A DNA stretch of 64,000 nt from SUG2458 sp963651465 (lineage in GTDB: Bacteria > Bacillota_I > Bacilli_A > RFN20 > CAG-826): assembly GCA_963651465.1 (NCBI GenBank), contig CAVJPS010000018.1, positions 1-64,000 on the forward strand. Reading direction: 5' to 3'. Of the stretch, positions 1-8,263 are shown piece after piece; position 1 is the first letter of the stretch, and every line of letters begins with the position of its first letter. Under the pieces are notes generated by a model that was not told where the DNA came from, made no database searches, and saw nothing but the letters and a program-made list of their open reading frames with translations. A program made the translations under genes and the position numbers.

Positions 1-55
1 AATTTAAAACTTTAATTTATTTAATAAATCCTTTAGAATATTTCTAGAGGATTTT
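1..55. repeat. 55-bp direct repeat, copy 1 (carries a terminator)
   Basis: This segment is identical base for base to 2615-2669. The two copies bracket the frameshifted surface-protein gene and the gene after it. Each contains a hairpin whose stem reads AATCCTTTAGA / TCTAGAGGATT (27-37 and 43-53 here), with one G-U pair, followed by a T run. Because the window starts inside the repeat, an upstream gene with the same 3' end may lie just outside. A tandem duplication or a cassette insertion would both produce this arrangement. Confidence 0.85.
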
Positions 56-57
56 TT
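27..57 (+). terminator. Intrinsic terminator of an upstream gene
   Basis: An 11-bp stem (27-37 with 43-53), a 5-nt loop (ATATT) and a run of six T form a Rho-independent terminator. It would end a transcript entering from the left edge. Confidence 0.7.
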
Positions 58-108
58 ATTGCTTAATAAATAATAATCAATTATATTTTAAATAGTGAGG
101 TAAATATA

Positions 109-1748
109 ATGAAAAATAAGAAAATTATTTTAATGTTAGTGGCTTTTACTGCCTTAGGTACCTTGAAAGGCATTAACAAAACTCCTTTTACGGGGGGGTT
201 ACTAGAGAACATTTAAATGCTATTTCGCATTTTGTTCCAGAACCAATTTGTGGTCCTTTAATTGGACTATCTATTAATAGTGTTGATGATTTATTAATTG
301 GAGAAAGTTACAAATTAACATATACTCCTACACCTTTCGATGGTAATTGTAATCAATTATCTTGGTGTTCTAGTGATACAAGTATTGCTACAGTATCTAC
401 TAGTGGAGTAGTTAAAGCACTATCAAAAGGAATAACAACTATTTCTTTATCATCAAAAATTTATAATGTTTCAACTTCAATTGTCATTAGTGTAATTGAT
501 GCTTATGTTGAACAAGAAGAAATTTTACTTAAAGATGATGAAACTTTTGAAATTAACGTTTACGATGATAACAAAAATGAAATTACTAATTTAAATTATG
601 AAGTAAATGATACTTCTATTGTTGAAGTAAATGACAAAGGAGTTATTACTCCAGTTGGAGAGGGTAAAACATATATTAACATTACTATAAACGATGATTT
701 GGTAAAGCAATGTAATGTATGTGTTTATAACGAACTTAACTTAAAGTTATACATACTTGACAATGTTAACTTTGAAGATGAAAGTATTAATTATCAAGAA
801 TGTTACGATGGATATTTTTATTCATTAACTGAGAATAATATTGTTTTTGATTTTGATAATCAAAGTAGTGATTTAGATGTGATGGCATACGATGAAACAT
901 ACTGTTATTCAATTTTTACAAATATTAATGAATCCATCTCTTGTAATGTCGTTAAAAATAGTATTACAGGAACGAACGAAAATAATGTATTAAAGCCAAC
1001 AAAAAATAACCTATGTTACGCAAATACTCCATACTCATTTTTTTGGAGTGGTGGTATGATTGGGGACGAAGGCATGAGTGTTTATGGCGCAGCTGCTAGT
1101 GGAGGTGGCGGCGTCGTAATTGTTGTTGCTTTAGTAGTAATAATTATTAATTTAATTTTCAGCGCTAAAAATGCTACAAGTGGGTCTGATGAGTTAAAAG
1201 ATAAAATATCAGGAGAGTTAAAAGATACTATAGCTAAATCTGGAAAAAGGTTAAATTGGTACCTTGGTTTATTAAAATTTGTTTTTGCTATTTCAATTGC
1301 GACTTTTAAAAATGGTGATTTTAGACGAAATGTATTTCTTGGTACAACAGCAGATATAGAAAATGGAGCACTTATGTATTACGAAATAGCTAAAGCAAAT
1401 GGTGGAATTTGTTTTAAAGTTGCTGCAGAAATTTGGGAACATTTAGTCGGGAAAGTAGGTACTGCTATCCTTTGGATATTAAACTGGGTTTATCTTGAAT
1501 TGTGTATTATTGAGCATTGCCAGTTTTGGCTTTGCAGCGACCCAGAGAATACAAAAGAGTATAACCTAAAAATTGGTAAAGGCACACCACCAGAAGTTAT
1601 TGTAGATTTTAAAACAAATTACACATTTTATTATAGAGAATTATGTTTATTAATGACTCATGGTGCTGTATTTAATAATCTAAAAAATTTATTTGGCTTA
1701 GGAAAAATATGGAAGGTAGTGATGCCGGGTGACACAACAACTGCTTAA
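109..1748 (+). pseudogene. Ig-like (BIG2-type) membrane-anchored surface protein, frame broken at a G7 tract
   Basis: ATG at 109 follows GAGG and begins a signal-peptide-like stretch (MKNKKIILMLVAFTALG), but this frame stops at 'taa' after 36 residues. Just before the stop is a run of seven G (192-198). With eight or five G the frame joins the long open frame running to 1748, giving about 546 residues. The region at 200-500 then encodes a BIG2-like domain (WCSSDTSIATVSTSG, VVKALSKG) and 500-720 a second Ig-like unit (YEVNDTSIVEVNDKG). A Gly-rich linker and a strong membrane segment (GGVVIVVALVVIIINLIF) follow, then about 190 residues of unknown fold with further hydrophobic stretches. The TTG at 699 is only an artefactual start inside the second Ig-like unit. 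The break may be phase variation, decay or a sequencing error. The function is probably cell-surface adhesion or interaction, which is inference. Confidence 0.7.
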
Positions 1749-2598
1749 AAGTTTAAAAAATGTAATTATGAATGATAGTACATTTATTGGCGAAATGTAT
1801 GCTTATTACGGGATACGTCCGTATTCGTTAATTTTAATCGGCGTCAATGTTGGTGAAATTAAAGGATGGATAAAACATAGTATCATTAATAAGGTTAAAA
1901 ACAATGCATATCAAGATATTGATGATATTGCTTGTGAAATAAAATTTAATAATGAGATTTTAGATAATGATCTTTGTGAGTTTTTGTTTAAATCTATTAG
2001 TATAGATAATTTTGAACATTATTTTGAAATACTAAAAAAGGATTTTTTGCTTGATAGTATTGAATGGCAAAAAAATTGGGATCTAAGGATGAATGGTTAT
2101 ACAATTGAACAATTTATAAATGTTCTCTTTAATGAATACTCAATGAATTTTTGTATTACAAATGATAGTTTAATTGAAAGGAAAAACAAATATAATACAG
2201 AACAAACAATTAACGAATTTGAAGGACTTATTCCTTTATTTAAGAAATTTAATAATCAAATAATGTTAGATAAATCACTAGAATTATTAAAATATTTTAG
2301 TGAAAAGATTAAAGATTATTTTTGGGGCTATGAAAAAAATCGGGGTAAACCTTTTTCTAAAGAAGAGCATGAGGAACGTTATAACAATTTTTTAGATCTT
2401 GTTGATTGGTACGTTTCTATACCTAACGAAAATATAAAACCAATAACTATGGAAGAAAGAATTTTACTACATAATTGGGAGTATTATGAAAATACATTAG
2501 ATCAATATATAAAAAGTGGTGGTAGTAAAAGTGATCTTATATATATACTAGAAGACCATATTAAATCTTTTGAGGAAAGTTTTAGTAATAAGAAATAA
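1729..2598 (+). CDS. Hypothetical protein, about 289 aa
   Basis: I do not recognise this family. The frame opens at GTG 1729, overlapping the end of the surface-protein frame by 20 nt; an ATG at 1768 is an alternative start but has no clear Shine-Dalgarno. The product is soluble, rich in Asn, Ile, Glu and aromatic residues, without signal peptide or convincing membrane helix, and probably mostly helical. Its overlap with the upstream gene, and the shared bracketing by the 55-bp repeat, suggest the two genes move and are expressed together. A cognate cytoplasmic partner or immunity-type role is possible but nothing in the sequence shows it. Confidence 0.6.
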   Translation: MTQQLLKSLKNVIMNDSTFIGEMYAYYGIRPYSLILIGVNVGEIKGWIKHSIINKVKNNAYQDIDDIACEIKFNNEILDNDLCEFLFKSISIDNFEHYFEILKKDFLLDSIEWQKNWDLRMNGYTIEQFINVLFNEYSMNFCITNDSLIERKNKYNTEQTINEFEGLIPLFKKFNNQIMLDKSLELLKYFSEKIKDYFWGYEKNRGKPFSKEEHEERYNNFLDLVDWYVSIPNENIKPITMEERILLHNWEYYENTLDQYIKSGGSKSDLIYILEDHIKSFEESFSNKK

Positions 2599-2614
2599 TA
2601 CATATATAACTGAT

Positions 2615-2669
2615 AATTTAAAACTTTAATTTATTTAATAAATCCTTTAGAATATTTCTAGAGGATTTT
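2615..2669. repeat. 55-bp direct repeat, copy 2 (terminator at 2641-2669)
   Basis: Identical to 1-55. The stem is 2641-2651 with 2657-2667 and a T run follows, so it works as the terminator of the 109-2598 gene pair. Beyond base 2669 the two copies diverge. Confidence 0.85.
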
Positions 2670-2710
2670 AAATTTTTATTACGGATATTAATAAAAAGGA
2701 GGACACTATA

Positions 2711-3934
2711 ATGGTAAAAATTAAATGCCCTAATTGTGGGGAAACAATTGAAATTGGTAAAGATCAATATAATGTTTTACTAAATGATATTGAAAAAGAA
2801 GAACTTGAAAAAAAAGTTAACGAAAGAGTAAAACAAATTGAGGAAACTAATAAAGTTCAACTTGCCCTTGAAGTTAATAAAATTAGTTCTTCAAAAGATA
2901 GATTGATTGATGAATTAAAATCTAAACTTGATTTGCAAGAAGAAAGATTAAATAATAGCAATCAAGATAAAGAACTTGCTGTCAGTAAAGCACTTGAATC
3001 TGCTAAAGAAGAATTAAATAAGAAAGAACAAGAAATTACAAAATTAAAAGGCGATATTGAATTTTCTCAAAAAGATGGCGAATTAGTTGCTCGACAATTA
3101 AAAAATGATTATGAAGAAAAACTTAAAAAGAAAGACGACGAAATTGAATATTATAAAAAATTTAGAATGGGTGATTCAACAAAGGATCTTGGTGAATCAT
3201 TAGAACAATATTGTCATGATGCATTTGATGAAATTAGATCTGTTGCTTATCCTCGTGCATATTTTGAAAAGGATAATGATGCATCAAATGGAACAAAAGG
3301 TGATTTCATATTTAAAGATTTTGCGGAAGATGGTACTGAAATTGTATCTATTATGTTTGAAATGAAAAATCAAAAAGACGATACTGAACATAAACATAAA
3401 AATGAAGACTTCTTTAAGAAGCTTGATAAAGATAGAACTACAAAAGGTTGTGAGTATGCTGTATTAGTTACTACACTAGAAGAAAATAGCAAACTTTATA
3501 ATAGTGGAATTGTTGATGTTTCATATCGTTATCCAAAAATGTTTGTTGTTAGACCTAGTAATTTCTTAGCTATTATTGGATTGTTAAGAAGTATGGCTTT
3601 AAATAACTTAAAATATAAACAACAAGTTATTGCTTATCAAAAAGAAAATGCTGATATTACTAATTTTGAAGAAGCAGTTAGAGCTGTGGCTGAAAAAATT
3701 AATAACGATTACGAAAAAGCTGGTGCTATTTATAGTGATGTTGATAAGATGTGTGACGATATTGTCAAAAAAGTTGAAGACTTTAGAAAAAATTTTAAAA
3801 CTGCTGCAGGTTGGATTGAAAAAGCTAAAAATCAACTTCCAAATCTTGAAGTTAGAAAATTAACCCGCGGTAATCCAACAATGAAAGAAAAATTTGATGC
3901 TTTAAAAGAAATAGATAATAATATAAAAGAATAA
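2711..3934 (+). CDS. DUF2130 family protein (zinc ribbon, coiled coil, nuclease-like domain)
   Basis: The 407-residue product matches the DUF2130 family in length and order. It has an N-terminal CPNCG half zinc-ribbon (residues 6-10), a long charged coiled coil (about 30-150), then the conserved C-terminal domain starting FRMGDSTKDLGESLE. The pattern GTKGDFIF ... IMFEMKNQ looks like the D...ExK core of a PD-(D/E)XK nuclease fold, so a nucleic-acid role is plausible, though no function is established that I can cite. The start is ATG 2711 with AAAGGAGG 8 nt upstream. The gene stands alone between terminator copy 2 and an unrelated membrane-protein pair. Confidence 0.8.
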   Translation: MVKIKCPNCGETIEIGKDQYNVLLNDIEKEELEKKVNERVKQIEETNKVQLALEVNKISSSKDRLIDELKSKLDLQEERLNNSNQDKELAVSKALESAKEELNKKEQEITKLKGDIEFSQKDGELVARQLKNDYEEKLKKKDDEIEYYKKFRMGDSTKDLGESLEQYCHDAFDEIRSVAYPRAYFEKDNDASNGTKGDFIFKDFAEDGTEIVSIMFEMKNQKDDTEHKHKNEDFFKKLDKDRTTKGCEYAVLVTTLEENSKLYNSGIVDVSYRYPKMFVVRPSNFLAIIGLLRSMALNNLKYKQQVIAYQKENADITNFEEAVRAVAEKINNDYEKAGAIYSDVDKMCDDIVKKVEDFRKNFKTAAGWIEKAKNQLPNLEVRKLTRGNPTMKEKFDALKEIDNNIKE

Positions 3935-4012
3935 ATATATGGTTATAGATATTTTATTTATTATTATTTGTTTGATATAATTATTACATAAGAGAAGATA
4001 TGGGGGAAACCT

Positions 4013-5113
4013 ATGGAAAACTTAGTAGTAGAACAAGATGTAGATAAAATAGAAGAAGAAAAAATGCGTAAAAGATCTCGTGTAAGAGGACGAGCTCTTT
4101 TAATAGCGGTCAATTCTATATTAGGTTTTTACTTTATATTCTTTACAGGTCAATCTATTTACAAAGCTGTTACTGATGTAGATAGTGATCTTGTTACTTT
4201 ATGTGACTTAAGTGCATCCAAATCTCGTAAATTATATGAATCATTGTTTAAAGAGACATATAATTTAAATGATTATTTTATATATGGTAGTGTCTTAAAC
4301 TTATCTGAAAATAAGATTGATGCTTTAAATTATACCCCAGTATCTAATTTAAATTTAGTACCAGTTACTAAAGATGGTGCTTCAGCATCTATTATTCTTC
4401 GTAACAATACAACAAATTTTAATGAAGGTATTGATTTAGCGTCTCTTGGAGTTGGCGACTATATTTTAACTAAAGATAGTCGTGCAATTAAACTTCAAAC
4501 AGGAACTCAAAAAATTATTAATACAATTTATACATTACCTGACGGAAATGGTAGACGTAAGGAAATAAAAGTTTATAATTATCCTACTAATCCATGTTTA
4601 GTAATAAAAGTCGATGATGTAAAAAAATTACCAGACAACTATTACGATATGGTAATTGTTTCTTCTGTGGATACATTTAGTTACGTTGGCTCTTTATTTA
4701 ATGGTTATAGTTACAAATGGATTGATGAAAACACATCATTAGCAGATGTTGATTCTTATAATTCTAATTACGTAATTAAAATTGAAGCAACTAATTCAAC
4801 AGATGAAAAACGAGTTATTGCTTCCCATAAAGTTAATAGTGAGTCATTTGTATCAATAGTTGAAGAAAATGAATCACCTATTCAAAACTATGATTCTCGT
4901 TATTTTATTCGTGAACTTGGTGGACGTTGTTTAGGCGGATTAACTAAGAATTCTAGTGTTCAACATTCTAGTGATCTTGCTTCATGTCGTAATGAATATG
5001 ATAATGGTAAAATGGTGTTTATTATTGAATCTCCAACAACTGGTGGAGATGGAATGTCCACTATTACTAATTCTGTTATTAACTTTATAAATACAAGGAG
5101 GAATTTGGTTTAA
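4013..5113 (+). CDS. Membrane-anchored extracytoplasmic protein of unknown function
   Basis: 366 residues. A charged N-terminal tail (EEEKMRKRSRVRGR) precedes one transmembrane helix at about residues 28-50 (LLIAVNSILGFYFIFFTGQ), followed by about 310 residues predicted to lie outside. Several Asn-X-Ser/Thr-rich strands and a Gly-rich stretch (RELGGRCLGGL) occur, but I recognise no domain. The last codon overlaps the ATG of the next gene (taATG), so the two are translationally coupled. ATG 4013 is preceded by GGGGGAAACCT. Two more unknown membrane genes face this pair across a shared terminator. Confidence 0.65.
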   Translation: MENLVVEQDVDKIEEEKMRKRSRVRGRALLIAVNSILGFYFIFFTGQSIYKAVTDVDSDLVTLCDLSASKSRKLYESLFKETYNLNDYFIYGSVLNLSENKIDALNYTPVSNLNLVPVTKDGASASIILRNNTTNFNEGIDLASLGVGDYILTKDSRAIKLQTGTQKIINTIYTLPDGNGRRKEIKVYNYPTNPCLVIKVDDVKKLPDNYYDMVIVSSVDTFSYVGSLFNGYSYKWIDENTSLADVDSYNSNYVIKIEATNSTDEKRVIASHKVNSESFVSIVEENESPIQNYDSRYFIRELGGRCLGGLTKNSSVQHSSDLASCRNEYDNGKMVFIIESPTTGGDGMSTITNSVINFINTRRNLV

Positions 5114-5457
5114 TGCAAAGTTCATATTGCCGTTCTCTTGACGTTATGTCAAAAAAAGGAAAAATGATTCTTGCTTTTCCTGTTCTTGATTTATCGTGGA
5201 GTGTATATCGTTTATCAAAAAGTGCTTCTCAAAGTAAATTAGGTCAAATGATGCTTGCTGCTTTCTTATTTGTGGTAGGTATTCCATTTATGTGGCTAGT
5301 TGATATGATTTGTATTGCTCGTACTGGTCGTATTGCTTGGTTTAGGGATAAATATGAAGAAGGGCTACCATTATCGTACTTTAAAGATGATACAGTTAAA
5401 ACTGGTAAAAAAGCTCAAGCTACATTATCTGATGAAGAAATTGAAACTATTATTTAG
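5113..5457 (+). CDS. Small membrane protein
   Basis: 114 residues; family not recognised. It has two hydrophobic segments: a weak one at about 18-35 (ILAFPVLDLSWSVYRL) and a strong one at about 48-70 (MMLAAFLFVVGIPFMWLVDM), then a basic/acidic cytosolic tail. Its ATG shares a base with the stop of the preceding gene, which indicates coupled expression and probably a common membrane complex. It ends 7 bp before a bidirectional terminator. Confidence 0.6.
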   Translation: MQSSYCRSLDVMSKKGKMILAFPVLDLSWSVYRLSKSASQSKLGQMMLAAFLFVVGIPFMWLVDMICIARTGRIAWFRDKYEEGLPLSYFKDDTVKTGKKAQATLSDEEIETII

Positions 5458-5463
5458 TATATT

Positions 5464-5495
5464 AAAAGGTCTAGTATTTAATAACTAGACCTTTT
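5464..5495. terminator. Bidirectional terminator between convergent membrane-gene groups
   Basis: Perfect stem AAAAGGTCTAGT / ACTAGACCTTTT with an 8-nt loop; A runs on one side and T runs on the other allow termination in both directions. It overlaps the last codons of the minus-strand gene ending at 5485. Confidence 0.85.
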
Positions 5496-6216
5496 TGTTT
5501 GGATCAATTGTATCTTGTGCTTTGGCAATACGTTCTTCTTCTTTATCTGTTCGTAATCCATTATTAGGATTTAAGTTATCAAGATTTTTTTGGAATGTAT
5601 CAATTGAAGTTTTATGAATTCTATAAGATCTTGCTAGCATTCCTTGTGAACAAATAAGGAACCAACCAAAACCGATAAAGAATAGAGGAACTACAATATA
5701 GCTAATCCAGGAATAAATATTATTGTAATAGAAATGTGGTACACAACGACGACCATTTTCAGTAATCATAATTGGTGCCCAGTTAGAAATAATATTTATA
5801 CCAAAGAAGTTTGTTCTTGGAGCGTTTTTCCAATCGAAAATAAATAATAAAGTAGGGAAGCCTTCATCTTTTGAGAATAAGAAACTTAAATCAAAGCTAT
5901 CAACTGCCATACAGAAAATAATTGTAATTAAGACAGCTATACTCATAAGTAAGACTGGAATCCATGATTTTTTAAAGAAATAATTCATTGATTTATGATA
6001 GGCAACTTTTTTAAATTGTTTTTGATCTGTAACAACTTTTAGTCTTACAATATCATACATCATATTATCAATTTGACGAGCTTGGATTTTTAACCATTTA
6101 CGATATAGTTGAATTAAAAATCCTAATAAAGCTAGTAAGAATATAATAGCAATACATAATGCAATGATTATTCTTTTATCATTTTCGGATAATTGAATTA
6201 GGAAGTAATTATTCAT
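5485..6216 (-). CDS. Multi-pass membrane protein of unknown function
   Basis: 243 residues. The first helix lies at about residues 16-38 (IIIALCIAIIFLLALLGFLI), a second at about 86-108, and a third at about 168-190 (YIVVPLFFIGFGWFLI). Charged cytosolic loops separate them and the tail is polar. No family is recognised. The start codon touches the stop of the upstream 6216-6734 gene, so the two form a tight operon. The 3' end is embedded in the bidirectional terminator. Confidence 0.6.
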   Translation of the reverse strand: MNNYFLIQLSENDKRIIIALCIAIIFLLALLGFLIQLYRKWLKIQARQIDNMMYDIVRLKVVTDQKQFKKVAYHKSMNYFFKKSWIPVLLMSIAVLITIIFCMAVDSFDLSFLFSKDEGFPTLLFIFDWKNAPRTNFFGINIISNWAPIMITENGRRCVPHFYYNNIYSWISYIVVPLFFIGFGWFLICSQGMLARSYRIHKTSIDTFQKNLDNLNPNNGLRTDKEEERIAKAQDTIDPNKKV

Positions 6217-6734
6217 TATACGTTACCTCCATCAAAGTCATCATCGCTAACATCACTTGTTCGATGTACTTTTTTATTTGTTTGTTGACTAGTAGTTTCA
6301 TAATTTGGTAATGGTGTAAAATTTTGATTTTCAATTCTATTTTCGCTATCAACTGGAGGTTGGGTAGGAATTTGTGCATTTTGATTAGAATTTAATCCAG
6401 GTATATTATTAGGATTCATTCCATATATGTTATAAGTAATATTTGTAACATTTTGTTGAATAGGTTTACTTGAGTCAATTGGGTTTTGAATTGCTTCTTT
6501 TTCGTTTGCAAGAATTTGTTTTACTAGAATGTCTTCAGGTAATTCTTTAAAAGGATTAACAAATTTACCTGTTTTACTAAACATATTACGAAGATCACAA
6601 ATTGTAATTCTTACTAAGTAGACTAGGAATACTCCAAGACTATAAACTGAATATAATAACAGTAATACAATATAGAAAGGTGCTAAAATAATACCTAAAA
6701 GTCCATGACCTACAGCTTTTAAGAAATCAACCAT
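6216..6734 (-). CDS. Membrane protein with Asn/Pro/Gln-rich tail
   Basis: 172 residues from the start MVDFLKAVGHG. I chose ATG 6734 rather than the GTG at 6743 because AAGGAAGGTG lies at the right distance only for the ATG. A hydrophobic hairpin (about 10-45, LLGIILAPFYIVLLLLYSVYSL) is followed by a basic stretch and then a low-complexity tail rich in Asn, Pro, Gln and Thr. Family unknown. It is the first gene of a two-gene minus-strand operon with the 243-residue membrane protein. Confidence 0.6.
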   Translation of the reverse strand: MVDFLKAVGHGLLGIILAPFYIVLLLLYSVYSLGVFLVYLVRITICDLRNMFSKTGKFVNPFKELPEDILVKQILANEKEAIQNPIDSSKPIQQNVTNITYNIYGMNPNNIPGLNSNQNAQIPTQPPVDSENRIENQNFTPLPNYETTSQQTNKKVHRTSDVSDDDFDGGNV

Positions 6735-6799
6735 TATAATCACCTTCCTTATTGATTTAATTGTAATAAACTAATTCTATTTTATCAAACATTTATATG

Positions 6800-7657
6800 C
6801 TAATTGTTAGGTATTTTCCATAGAGTTAATGAAAATAAAGAAATATATAAACTAATTAAGGCAATAAAGCCTATTCCTTTTGGTTCAGCTACTAATTGAT
6901 AAAGTAACGCAAATGAAATAATAGATAATAATATGATAGCAACTAATAACCAGTATTTATGGTTAATGATAATTCTTTTTAAAGGATAGTAAGATAAAAA
7001 TAAACTAATTAAACCTATTGAAAGAGAAAGAGGTAAATATACAAATAATAATCCAATAGATATTAATGAAAAAGCTAATGTTATTAATGAAAGAACGTTA
7101 TATGGAGTTTGTGGCTCTTCGTATTCAATATATTTTTTTAAATCGCTATTGATAATGATATATGAAATTATTGTTTGGCATATTGAAGTAAATATAACAA
7201 ATACTGGGAAAAATATCTTTGCTTCGTAAGCTGATAACGATAATATTATTTGAAATGAGTTTATTATAGATACACCTAAGACAAACTCAATTATAGGCAT
7301 TGTGATGTAATAAAGAGCAAGTGTCATTAAGGTTGCAAATAATATTGCAAAAGAGGAATGTATTTTCTTTTTAAAACAAAAACCAAATGTAAGTCCACTA
7401 AGCATTGGAGTAATAATATAAAATAATGAATTTTCTAAACTAATTAATAATGTTAAAGCAATAGTTACAAATGTATAAATAATTGTGTATTTCCATTTAC
7501 AATAAATAATAACTAACGATGATAAAAACGGAAGAACTAATATTAAGAATATTGTTGAGAAAGGGACAAATCTAAAAAGCGTACATAAAACAACATTAAT
7601 ACCTGCCATTAATGCTATAAAAGTTAGATTTTGTACTGGGGTTTCTTTATATTTCAT
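6800..7657 (-). CDS. Polytopic membrane protein (ECF S-component-like or DUF2232-like topology)
   Basis: 285 residues, almost wholly hydrophobic, with seven to nine predicted membrane helices. The opening (NLTFIALMAGINVVLCTLFRF) resembles the start of ECF transporter substrate-specific components or DUF2232-type proteins. That is resemblance of topology and N-terminal style only, since no diagnostic motif is present. No ATPase or T-component genes are adjacent. It is divergent from the thioredoxin-like lipoprotein gene, with which it shares an 80-bp promoter region. Confidence 0.5.
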   Translation of the reverse strand: MKYKETPVQNLTFIALMAGINVVLCTLFRFVPFSTIFLILVLPFLSSLVIIYCKWKYTIIYTFVTIALTLLISLENSLFYIITPMLSGLTFGFCFKKKIHSSFAILFATLMTLALYYITMPIIEFVLGVSIINSFQIILSLSAYEAKIFFPVFVIFTSICQTIISYIIINSDLKKYIEYEEPQTPYNVLSLITLAFSLISIGLLFVYLPLSLSIGLISLFLSYYPLKRIIINHKYWLLVAIILLSIISFALLYQLVAEPKGIGFIALISLYISLFSLTLWKIPNN

Positions 7658-7748
7658 TTTTTTATCTTCCTAATTTAAATTTAACATATTTTTAATAATA
7701 TTATTAGGATATTTGTGTTTAATAACGTAATTATAATAGGTGGTTAAA

Positions 7749-8186
7749 ATGAAAAGATTTAGTATTCTTTTATTTTTTTTATTAGTATTAATAAGTTGTA
7801 ATAATTATAAAACAAATGGGAGAGAAGAAAACAATGATGTTGAACTTGATTATAGTAATATTACTTCTTATGCCATCACATATGATGAATTAATTACACT
7901 TGATAGTAATTTTGAACTTTATATTTATTCTACTAGGTGTGGTCATTGTAATAGTATTAAACAATATGTTATTGAATATGTTAAAAGTAAAAACATTAAT
8001 GAAATATATCTAATGGAATACGATTCTACTAATATTTCAATTATTAATAATGAATATCAAATAGTTGGAGAAAATATTAATTCTAATTTTGTTATTTATG
8101 GTTATCCAATACTTTTAAATATTAATAAAAAAATCATAAGTAATTATTATTTGGGTATTAATGAAATTCTAAACTATATTGGATAA
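7749..8186 (+). CDS. Thioredoxin-like lipoprotein
   Basis: 145 residues. ATG 7749 is chosen because AGGTGG lies 6 nt upstream; the GTG at 7740 would lie inside that site. A lipoprotein signal peptide ends at the lipobox LLVLISC (Cys17). The mature part carries a thioredoxin-type redox motif YSTRCGHCNSI (Cys64, Cys67) followed by a thioredoxin-like strand pattern. It is probably an extracytoplasmic thiol oxidoreductase anchored to the membrane; the substrate is unknown. CGHC is typical of disulfide-exchange rather than purely reducing proteins, which is family knowledge. Confidence 0.7.
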   Translation: MKRFSILLFFLLVLISCNNYKTNGREENNDVELDYSNITSYAITYDELITLDSNFELYIYSTRCGHCNSIKQYVIEYVKSKNINEIYLMEYDSTNISIINNEYQIVGENINSNFVIYGYPILLNINKKIISNYYLGINEILNYIG

Positions 8187-8263
8187 AATTTTATTAAATT
8201 AATTTATTAATCTAAAGCCTAATTGGTTGTATTATGGTAAAATATCAAAGCAAGGTGAAGATT

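Noticed and set aside
699..1748. Gene starting at TTG 699
   Set aside because: The frame is open back to the G7 tract and encodes continuous Ig-like sequence; TTG 699 has no ribosome site and lies inside a domain.
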